Source: Eubacteriales Family XIII. Incertae Sedis bacterium (lineage in GTDB: Bacteria > Bacillota > Clostridia > Peptostreptococcales > Anaerovoracaceae). From it: a DNA stretch of 5,114 nucleotides. Both the position numbers and the translations under genes were made by a program. The number at the start of each line of letters is the position of its first letter. Position 1 is the first letter of the stretch. Shown here one piece after another: positions 1-5,114 of the stretch. The stretch is taken from positions 1 through 5,114 of the forward strand of contig JAISTF010000106.1 of assembly GCA_031272745.1 (NCBI GenBank). Direction: 5' to 3'. Under the pieces are notes generated by a model. It made no database searches. It worked only from the letters and a program-made list of their open reading frames with translations, and was not told the origin of the DNA.

Positions 1-654
1 CCGAGCCTAGAGCACCGGGTCCGCAAACTCAAAGAGGGCGAGATCAAGGAGCTGCGCGTCATCGTGAAGGCGGACGTCATGGGCTCGGTCGGCGCGATCG
101 CCTCGTCGCTCGAGAAAATCGAGGCGCCGGGCGTCAAGGTCAGCATCATCCACCGCGGCGCGGGCACCGTGACCGAGTCGGACGTCATGCTCGCGAGCAC
201 GTCGGGCGCGATCATCATCGGCTTCAACGTGCGACCGCCGGCAAACGTCACGTCGCTCGCGGAGCGCGAGAATGTGGAGATCCGGCTGTACCGCGTCATC
301 TACGACGTCATCGGGGACGTCGAGGCGGCGCTGAAGGGCATGCTCGATCCGGAGTTCCGCGAGGTCGTGCTCGGCAAGGCCGAGGTGCGCGAGACGTTCC
401 GCCTGCCGAACGGCAACACGATCGCGGGCTCGTACGTCGTGGACGGGAAGATCCTGCGCAATACGGAGATCCGGCTCGTGCGCGACGGCGTGGTCATTCA
501 CGAGGGCAGGATTTCTTCGCTGCGGCGGTTCAAGGACGACGTGCGCGAGGTGGCGCAGGGCTACGAGTGCGGCATCGGCATCGAAAACTACAACGACATC
601 AAGGTCGGCGATGAGGTCGAGGCCTTCCGCATGGAAGAGATAGAACGGGAATAA
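1..654 (+). CDS. infB: Translation initiation factor IF-2, C-terminal part (5' end outside window)
   Basis: IF-2 is the cytoplasmic GTPase that brings fMet-tRNA to the 30S subunit and promotes subunit joining. The frame is open from base 1, so the start, GTPase domain and domain II lie upstream; 217 codons are present, ending in TAA at 652-654. Domain III begins near codon 18 (LRVIVKADVMGSV) and continues through the family signatures IIHRGAGTVTESDV and IIIGFNVRPP. The C2 domain starts near codon 116 and includes TIAGSYVVDGKI, RFKDDVREV and GYECGIGIENYNDIKVGD (from codon 187), the last being the conserved fMet-tRNA-binding segment with its Cys at codon 190. The C-terminus is the normal family end, so the gene is intact at this side. 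The GTG at base 64 is an internal Val codon within domain III, not a start. Codon choice is strongly C/G-ending, as expected of a highly expressed gene in a GC-rich genome. The rbfA-nrnA fusion follows after 21 bases. Confidence 0.97.
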   Translation, partial: PSLEHRVRKLKEGEIKELRVIVKADVMGSVGAIASSLEKIEAPGVKVSIIHRGAGTVTESDVMLASTSGAIIIGFNVRPPANVTSLAERENVEIRLYRVIYDVIGDVEAALKGMLDPEFREVVLGKAEVRETFRLPNGNTIAGSYVVDGKILRNTEIRLVRDGVVIHEGRISSLRRFKDDVREVAQGYECGIGIENYNDIKVGDEVEAFRMEEIERE

Positions 655-664
655 CGGAACAGTC

Positions 665-669
665 AGGAA
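665..669 (+). promoter_or_regulatory. Shine-Dalgarno site of the rbfA-nrnA fusion
   Basis: AGGAA lies six bases before the ATG at 676 and is the best-placed purine run. A second run, GGAG at 671-674, is only one base from the ATG and is probably too close to act. The site supports ATG 676 as the start of the fused gene. Confidence 0.55.
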
Positions 670-675
670 CGGAGC

Positions 676-2037
676 ATGGCAAAGAAACTGCACAGAGGGG
701 AGCGGCTCGGCGAGGAGATTCGTCGCATACTCGGAGAGCTCCTGTTGCGAGAATTGAAGGGCCCGGGTTTTGAGGGGATGATTACGATTTCCTACGTCAA
801 GGCCGCGGACGACGGGAGTTTTGCGACCGTGTACTTCACGACGTTGACGGAGGACGAGGACGCGGTCATCGCGGCGTTTGAGAAGGCGAAGGGATTCATC
901 CGCAGCGAGATCAACGGGCGCCTGGGGCTTCGGCACGCGCCGGATCTGCGCTTCCTGCCGGATCACGCGGAAAAATACGGACAGCACATCGACGCGATTC
1001 TCTCCGGCTTGGACATCCCGAAGGACGACGCGCCCGCGGGACGCGTCGCGACGGCTTCCGACATCGCCGATCTGCTGGATGCTTATGAGCGGTTTGCGAT
1101 TTTCACGCATGTACATATGGACGGCGACACGCTGGGGTCGGCGGTGGCGCTCGCGCTCGCGCTCAAGGAAGTCGGCAAGGAAGCGTTCGTCGTCGTGTCG
1201 GAAGAAGTGCCGCGCACCATCGCCTTCATTCAGTATGGCGCGGTATGGCAGGCGGCGCAGGCGAAAGAGATTATGGAAAAAACCGAAGGGCCGTACCTGG
1301 GGCTGCTCCTGGATTTTTCGAGCAGGGATCGCATCGAATGCGAGACGCGCGAGGCGATTTTGGACGGAGCGGCCGAGACGGCATGCGTCGATCATCATGT
1401 GACGGCGCGCGCGGAGGCAGACTGGAATTTTGTCGAGACGGGTGCGGCGGCGACCGCGGAAATCGTGTTCCGTCTGCTGACGCAGGCGGGGCTTCCGCTG
1501 ACAGACGAGATTGCGACGGCGCTGTATGTGGGCATCGTGACGGACACGGGGCGGTTTCAATATTCGGCCACCACGCCGGAGACGCACCGCATCGCGGCGA
1601 CGCTGCTCGAAGCGGGGGCGGACGTCGGGACGGCGTATCAGGAAATCTATCAGAACGTCAAGGCGGAGAAGCTGCTGGTCGAGCGCGCGATGCTGGACAC
1701 GTTCGAGCTTTTTGCGGAAGGGCGCGGCGCCATCGCGGGCATCGGTGCGGATGCGCTCGCGGCGCTCGGCGCGGGCGAAGACGAAACGGACGGCATGAGC
1801 GAGAAGCTGCGCAGCATCATCGGCGTGGAGGTCTCCGTATTTTTGCGTGAGCTCGGGGACGGCCGCGTGAAGGCGTCGATGCGTTCGAAGGAGCTTGTCA
1901 ATGTGGCGGAAGTGGCGGCGCAGTTTGACGGCGGCGGGCATGTGCGCGCGGCGGGCTTCACGGTCGCGCTGCCGATGGCGGATGTGGCACGGCAGATCAA
2001 AGAAAAACTGACGGAAGCGCTCGCGGTGGCGGGCTGA
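676..2037 (+). CDS. Fused ribosome-binding factor A and DHH-family oligoribonuclease/pAp phosphatase (RbfA-NrnA)
   Basis: This is a 453-residue fusion of two normally separate neighbours. Residues 1-112 are a full-length RbfA, the KH-fold factor that binds the immature 30S subunit: R..EEIRRIL..LLLREL near the N-terminus, ITISYVKAADDGSFATVYF, EKAKGFIRSEI, LR.APDLRFLPD and the terminal helix EKYGQHIDAIL. A short Pro/Asp/Ala-rich linker (about 113-127) leads into a complete DHH phosphoesterase (about 128-453; NrnA alone is usually about 310-325). Metal-binding motifs are present: H145..D149-G-D151 in HVHMDGDTLGS, D213 in LLLDFSSRDRI, D239-H240-H241, and D290 in VTDTGRF. The DHHA1 substrate-binding motif GGGHVRAAG is at 419-427. 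NrnA proteins degrade 2-5-nt RNAs from the 5' end and dephosphorylate 3'-phosphoadenosine 5'-phosphate. No stop, ATG or GTG occurs near the junction. One TTG (codon 112) lacks a ribosome site, so I infer one polypeptide. No signal peptide or membrane segment is seen, so it is cytoplasmic. Confidence 0.93.
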   Translation: MAKKLHRGERLGEEIRRILGELLLRELKGPGFEGMITISYVKAADDGSFATVYFTTLTEDEDAVIAAFEKAKGFIRSEINGRLGLRHAPDLRFLPDHAEKYGQHIDAILSGLDIPKDDAPAGRVATASDIADLLDAYERFAIFTHVHMDGDTLGSAVALALALKEVGKEAFVVVSEEVPRTIAFIQYGAVWQAAQAKEIMEKTEGPYLGLLLDFSSRDRIECETREAILDGAAETACVDHHVTARAEADWNFVETGAAATAEIVFRLLTQAGLPLTDEIATALYVGIVTDTGRFQYSATTPETHRIAATLLEAGADVGTAYQEIYQNVKAEKLLVERAMLDTFELFAEGRGAIAGIGADALAALGAGEDETDGMSEKLRSIIGVEVSVFLRELGDGRVKASMRSKELVNVAEVAAQFDGGGHVRAAGFTVALPMADVARQIKEKLTEALAVAG

Positions 2038-2044
2038 CGGCCTG

Positions 2045-2941
2045 TTGGACGGCATCCTTCCCATTGACAAGCCGCAAGGGATGACATCGCACGATGCGGT
2101 CTTCCGGATGCGGAAGGCGCTCGGCGAAAAGCGCATCGGGCATTCCGGCACGCTCGACCCGATGGCCACGGGCGTGCTCGTGCTGTACATCGGGCGCGCG
2201 ACGCGGCTCATCGAATACGCGGGCCGCCCGGGCGATCCGGCCGCGAAAGCCTACCGGTGTACGATGAAGCTCGGGTTGGAGACCGACACGCAGGATGTGT
2301 GGGGCGAGACGATTCGCGCGTGGGACGGGCCGCTACCGGACGGGGAATCCGTACGCGCGGCGCTGGCATCGTTTCGGGGCGAAAGCCTTCAGACGCCGCC
2401 GATGTACTCCGCCGTGAAGGTCGGCGGCCGGAAACTCTATGAGCTTGCACGGCGCGGCGAGGTGCCGGAGGACGGGGCCGTGAAAGCGCGGCGTATTTTC
2501 ATAAATAACATTATTGTAAATCACTATGACCGGAATGCGGGCGAGGCGGTGTTTGACATCGAATGCGGCAAAGGCGTCTATGTGCGGACGGTCTGCGCGG
2601 ATGCGGGGCGGCTTTTGGGATGCGGCGCCGCGATGAGCGGACTCGTGCGGACGAGGAGCGACGGCTTTGCGCTTGCGGACTGCGCGGCGGACACGGTCGT
2701 GGAGGGCGGTGCGCTGCCGTCGTTGCTGCCCGTCGACGCGGCGCTCGGATGGATGGCGCGGGCGGAGCTGGATGACGCGGAAGCACGGCGGTTTTGCAAC
2801 GGATTGCCGGCGGCGGCGGAACAGGATGCGGAACCGGAAGGCACCGGCGGCAAGGTCCGCGTCTACGGGCCGGATGGATTTTTGGGCGTGGGACGCGTGG
2901 AAAGCGGCGCGATCCGGCCGGAGAAAGTGGTGCGGGGATGA
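2045..2941 (+). CDS. truB: tRNA pseudouridine(55) synthase TruB
   Basis: TruB converts U55 in the T-loop of elongator tRNAs to pseudouridine. The 298 residues match the family length. The N-terminus GILPIDKPQGMTSHD is the standard opening. Catalytic Asp38 lies in GHSGTLDPMATGVL, the conserved active-site Tyr is Y70 in KAYRC, PPMYSAVKVGGRKLYELARRG follows near residue 118, and GKGVYVRTV holds the conserved Y179 and R181. A PUA-like C-terminal domain fills about residues 234-298. The start is TTG at 2045, seven bases after the rbfA-nrnA stop. No ATG or GTG exists in frame back to the upstream stop codon at 2009, and the family alignment begins exactly here. There is no clear Shine-Dalgarno sequence, so initiation is probably coupled to translation of the preceding gene. 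Codons 150-162 are unusually AT-rich. The TGA overlaps the ATG of the transporter gene. Confidence 0.95.
   Translation: MDGILPIDKPQGMTSHDAVFRMRKALGEKRIGHSGTLDPMATGVLVLYIGRATRLIEYAGRPGDPAAKAYRCTMKLGLETDTQDVWGETIRAWDGPLPDGESVRAALASFRGESLQTPPMYSAVKVGGRKLYELARRGEVPEDGAVKARRIFINNIIVNHYDRNAGEAVFDIECGKGVYVRTVCADAGRLLGCGAAMSGLVRTRSDGFALADCAADTVVEGGALPSLLPVDAALGWMARAELDDAEARRFCNGLPAAAEQDAEPEGTGGKVRVYGPDGFLGVGRVESGAIRPEKVVRG
2494..2527. other. AT-rich codon island inside truB
   Basis: This 34-base stretch is 29/34 A or T, within a gene otherwise dominated by G/C-ending codons. It encodes truB residues 150-161 (RIFINNIIVNHY) using codons such as ATA, ATT, GTA and AAT, which are rare elsewhere in the window. 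It contains a small dyad, AATAA-CA-TTATT, at about 2505-2516. The protein alignment here falls on a variable strand before the conserved FDIECGKGVYVRT segment, so low constraint could allow drift. An internal promoter is possible, but I could not fit a good -35/-10 pair on either strand. Confidence 0.5.
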
Positions 2942-4119
2942 AGAAGGACAAGCTGTTTTTGCTCGTCATGCTCTATCTGATTTTCGTCGGGACCGGCATT
3001 TGCAATTCCCTGCTCGGCAGCGCGTGGCCCGCGATCAGCGCCGATCTCGACGTCGCGATTTCCCTGCAAACACCGATCATCCTGCTGTTCTATGCGGGTG
3101 CGGTGCTCGGCGCGACTTCCGCGAAGTCCTGGATGGAACGCTTTCGCGAACACCGGACGTGCTGGCTCGCGATGCTGTTCATGGCGGCGGCGGTGTGGAG
3201 CTATTCGGCGACGCGGTCCTACGCGGCGCTGGTCGTGCTTGGCTTGCTGCTCGGCTTCGGGATGGGGCTGCTGCAATCCGCGGTCAACGGGACGACGGCG
3301 AAGAATTATTCGACGTCCGCGATGAACTGGCTGCACTGCTGTTTTGCGCTCGGCTGCACGCTCGCGCCGGCGCTGTTGTCCTGGTTCATCTTGCGCGGCG
3401 GCTGGCAGAGCGGGTATCGCGCGTCGGGCGTGATTGTCGCAGCGATTTTTGTGGCGGTGGTGCTGAGCCGGCCGCTTTGGAAGGCGCTGGATACCGGCGT
3501 GCCGGACGGGAATGCGGCGGAAGGCGAAAGCGATGCGCAAGCCCCGAGGAAATCGATCGGCGAACTGCTGCGCGTGCCGGGCGGCACCCTGATTCCGCTG
3601 AACATGTTCCTCTATGCGTTCTTCGAAGTGTCCTTCTTTTTCTGGTTCACGAGCTACCTGACGACGGAGCGGGAATTCGGCGAGGCGGCTGCGGCCGGCA
3701 TGATGACGTTTTTCTACGGGGCACAAATGGCCGGGCGGATGCTCAGCGGTTTCATGACGCTGAAGGTGCGCGGCCGGCATTACAAACGCGCCATGTCAAT
3801 CCTCATCGTAGCGTGCGCGGTCTGGCTGCTCTTCGTTCCGGACGGCCTGCTGCCGGCATTCCTGATTGTGTTCGGAATGGCGACCGGACCGATCTATCCG
3901 CTGATCATTCATGAGGTGCCCGCGATCACGGGGCGGGAAAACGCACAAGGCGTCATCGGCCTGCAAATGGCCGCGTCCAACCTTGGCAGCGCCATCAGCG
4001 CCGTCGCCGTCGGCGCGTTGGCGTCGCGGTTTTCCTTCGGATTTTTCCCGTGGCTGCTTCTGGGAACCGTCGTGGTATCCCTGGCGTTTCAGCTGATTCA
4101 GGATCGCAAATACCAATAA
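2938..4119 (+). CDS. Major facilitator superfamily transporter, 12 TM, substrate unknown
   Basis: A 393-residue inner-membrane carrier with the MFS 6+6 layout. Likely helices are at about 6-29, 43-62, 72-90, 94-117, 130-150, 156-176, then 217-241, 250-272, 284-302, 305-325, 344-363 and 368-388, with a charged cytoplasmic loop at about 178-216. The helix-5 signature MNWLHCCFALGCTLAP (129-144) resembles the N-x-LHxxFGxGxxxGP motif of fucose-permease-like (FHS-type) MFS carriers. The motif-A region after helix 2 (AKSWMERFREHR) is degenerate. The equivalent after helix 8 keeps a GR..SGF pattern and basic residues. The substrate cannot be read from sequence; a sugar or other small polar molecule is only a guess. 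The frame is open upstream to 2794, but those codons overlap truB and look like a shadow. ATG 2938 overlaps the truB TGA as ATGA, and a weak GGAGAAAG at 2920-2927 lies ten bases upstream, so it is probably translationally coupled to truB. Confidence 0.88.
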   Translation: MKKDKLFLLVMLYLIFVGTGICNSLLGSAWPAISADLDVAISLQTPIILLFYAGAVLGATSAKSWMERFREHRTCWLAMLFMAAAVWSYSATRSYAALVVLGLLLGFGMGLLQSAVNGTTAKNYSTSAMNWLHCCFALGCTLAPALLSWFILRGGWQSGYRASGVIVAAIFVAVVLSRPLWKALDTGVPDGNAAEGESDAQAPRKSIGELLRVPGGTLIPLNMFLYAFFEVSFFFWFTSYLTTEREFGEAAAAGMMTFFYGAQMAGRMLSGFMTLKVRGRHYKRAMSILIVACAVWLLFVPDGLLPAFLIVFGMATGPIYPLIIHEVPAITGRENAQGVIGLQMAASNLGSAISAVAVGALASRFSFGFFPWLLLGTVVVSLAFQLIQDRKYQ

Positions 4120-5060
4120 CGGCGCGCTTCCGCCGCGTTTTCGGCGATGGCGGTCTTCAGCGACTCGAGATTGTCAAATTTGATCTCGGGCCGGAGCATT
4201 TTGTGAAATTCCACGCACAGCGATTGCCCGTAGAGGTCGCCGCTCCAGTCGAGCAGATGGGTTTCCACCATGACCGCGTGCGGCGCGTCCGTCGTCGGGT
4301 TGTAGCCGACGTTTGTCACGGAAGCATGGGCGGAGCCGCCCGCGCCCGCGATGGCGGTCCGCGTGACGTAGACGCCGGGGGCGGGCGGGGTCATGGCGGG
4401 ATCCAAGGGGAAGTTTGCCGTGGGGAAGCCGAGCGTATGGCCGAGTTTTTTTCCGGGGGCGATCGCGCCGGAAAGCCGGTACGGCCGGCCGAGCATGGCC
4501 GCCGCCGCTTGGGTGTCGCCGCTGCGGATTTTTTCGCGGATCAAGGTGCTGCTGACCGTCAGCGCCGTCGCTTCGTCGACTTCCGTGCGGATGCGGACGG
4601 GATCGAGGACAAAGGTTTTGAAGCCATAGGTCTCCCCGAGCCCGATCAATGTGTCGGCATCCCCCGACGCGCCCGCGCCGAAACGGAAATTGAATCCGCA
4701 CAGGACGGAAGAGGCGTGGAATTTTTCCACAAGCAGATCCCGCGCAAACGACTCCGGCGGCATGGTGTGGAATCCGGCCGCGAAGTCGAGCTCAAACAGA
4801 TAGGCGACGCCGAGCTCCGCGAGCAGCAGGCGTTTGTCATCCGGCGAGAGCAGCCGCGACACAAGCCGTTTGCCGGACAGCACGTTTCGCGGGTGTTCCC
4901 GAAACGTGAACACCGCGCTTTGCCTGCCGTGCCGTGCCGCGCCGTCCACACAGCGGGCGATGAGCGCACGATGCCCGAGGTGCAGCCCGTCGAAAAAGCC
5001 GAGCGCGACGGATGTGCGCGGGAGTTCCGGAATCGATTTTGTGTCCGTATAGATTTGCAT
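4098..5060 (-). CDS. ribF: Bifunctional riboflavin kinase / FAD synthetase RibF
   Basis: RibF phosphorylates riboflavin to FMN and adenylylates FMN to FAD in the cytoplasm. With the ATG at 5060 the protein has 320 residues, a usual family length. The N-terminal nucleotidyltransferase (FMN adenylyltransferase) domain shows GFFDGLHLGH (21-30, HxGH motif), FTFREHP (51-57), CGFNFRFGAGASGD (121-134) and SSTLIREKI (170-178). The C-terminal flavokinase domain shows LGFPTANF (210-217, PTAN at 213-216), NVGYNPT (250-256) and VETHLLDW with the likely catalytic base E266, and ends with LRPEIKF and an Ala-rich helix. The usual Arg of GRxLGFPTAN is His208 here. A TTG at 5081 would add seven residues. ATG 5060 is preferred because MQIYTD matches the ordinary family N-terminus, although it has no Shine-Dalgarno. 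The gene is convergent with the transporter; the last 22 bases of the two genes overlap. Confidence 0.95.
   Translation of the reverse strand: MQIYTDTKSIPELPRTSVALGFFDGLHLGHRALIARCVDGAARHGRQSAVFTFREHPRNVLSGKRLVSRLLSPDDKRLLLAELGVAYLFELDFAAGFHTMPPESFARDLLVEKFHASSVLCGFNFRFGAGASGDADTLIGLGETYGFKTFVLDPVRIRTEVDEATALTVSSTLIREKIRSGDTQAAAAMLGRPYRLSGAIAPGKKLGHTLGFPTANFPLDPAMTPPAPGVYVTRTAIAGAGGSAHASVTNVGYNPTTDAPHAVMVETHLLDWSGDLYGQSLCVEFHKMLRPEIKFDNLESLKTAIAENAAEARRYWYLRS
4120..4141 (+). terminator. Possible intrinsic terminator after the transporter gene
   Basis: Directly after the transporter TAA, CGGCG (4120-4124) can pair with CGCCG (4131-4135) across a 6-base loop, followed by CG and TTTT (4138-4141). 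The stem is short and the T-run is interrupted from the stem by two bases, so it is a weak candidate. It lies inside the 3' coding end of the opposite-strand ribF, and GC-rich coding sequence forms such hairpins easily by chance. Confidence 0.3.
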
Positions 5061-5114
5061 GAGAGAAGTATACCATATCAAATATTCCAGAAAATACCTG
5101 TTGACGCGGGGGTC
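5061..5114. other. Upstream intergenic region of ribF, AT-rich, possible divergent promoter
   Basis: This 54-base non-coding edge carries the ribF -10 element and a small dyad ATAT-CAA-ATAT at 5075-5085 that could be an operator or chance. On the plus strand TTGACG at 5101-5106 resembles a -35 hexamer pointing right. Its -10 would fall beyond the window, so a divergent gene is only suggested. No FMN riboswitch fits in the space seen. Confidence 0.3.
5067..5075 (-). promoter_or_regulatory. Extended -10 promoter element of ribF
   Basis: On the minus strand TGGTATACT forms an extended -10 (TG-N-TATACT; 5/6 to TATAAT). No good -35 lies 16-18 bases upstream (ATTTTC or TTTTCT), which extended -10 promoters can tolerate. 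Counting seven bases from the end of the hexamer puts +1 on the A of the ATG at 5060. The region is clearly AT-rich against its GC-rich surroundings, as expected of a promoter. The start point itself is inferred. Confidence 0.55.

Noticed and set aside
1009..1060. Separate start for an independent NrnA within the fusion
   Set aside because: There is no ATG or GTG in frame at the junction. The single TTG (1009-1011) has no purine-rich site before it and lies within the last RbfA helix.
7..2211. A 734-codon open frame on the minus strand across infB, rbfA-nrnA and the start of truB
   Set aside because: It is antisense to three recognisable conserved genes. Its product is rich in Arg, His, Asp and Ala with no family motifs. 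Long antisense frames arise when GC-rich codon bias removes stop codons on the opposite strand.
2794..2937. A 48-codon N-terminal extension of the transporter
   Set aside because: The extension is Gly/Arg-rich and overlaps truB in another frame. The hydrophobic helix 1 follows directly after ATG 2938, which has typical ATGA coupling to truB.
2863..3780. A 305-codon minus-strand frame antisense to the transporter
   Set aside because: It has His/Arg/Gln-rich composition and no motifs, and it covers a gene with clear transmembrane helices on the other strand. It is a GC-bias shadow.
2667..3914. A 415-codon plus-strand frame overlapping truB and the transporter
   Set aside because: It is out of frame with two well-supported genes, and its Arg/Ala/Asp-rich product has no recognisable domain.
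5061..5114. FMN riboswitch upstream of ribF
   Set aside because: Only 54 bases are visible and none of the conserved FMN-aptamer segments can be recognised. The predicted transcript start leaves no leader to hold one.

Overview
This is a GC-rich bacterial window carrying the 3' part of the conserved nusA/infB-type translation and ribosome-maturation operon. Gene content (infB, rbfA, an nrnA-type DHH phosphoesterase, truB and a bifunctional ribF) and protein sequence point to the Bacillota. A GC-rich Negativicutes-like or clostridial lineage is my best guess, but the sequence alone does not fix the class. No mobile element, tRNA, rRNA or CRISPR array is visible.

Layout, left to right. Bases 1-654 are the 3' end of infB (translation initiation factor IF-2), holding domain III and the complete fMet-tRNA-binding C2 domain. 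After 21 bases comes a single 453-codon gene (676-2037) that joins a complete RbfA (30S maturation factor) to a complete NrnA-type DHH/DHHA1 phosphoesterase (nanoRNA/pAp hydrolase). truB (tRNA pseudouridine-55 synthase) follows after 7 bases from a TTG start (2045-2941). Its stop overlaps the start of a 12-TM major facilitator superfamily transporter (2938-4119) in an ATGA arrangement. On the opposite strand, ribF (riboflavin kinase/FAD synthetase, 4098-5060) converges on the transporter, and their 3' ends overlap by 22 bases. The last 54 bases are a short AT-rich intergenic region with a strong extended -10 element for ribF.

The plus-strand genes look like one co-transcribed unit with tight spacing: initiation (IF-2), small-subunit maturation and short-RNA turnover (RbfA-NrnA), tRNA modification (TruB), and then a transporter with no obvious link to translation. 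In many Bacillota ribF follows truB on the same strand. Here it is inverted, separated by the transporter, and appears to have its own promoter.

The most notable observation is the RbfA-NrnA fusion, which has all catalytic motifs intact and no internal start at the junction. Next come a promoter that would make the ribF mRNA leaderless, the transporter between truB and ribF, and an 85% AT codon island inside truB. I saw no convincing undescribed defence or mobile system.
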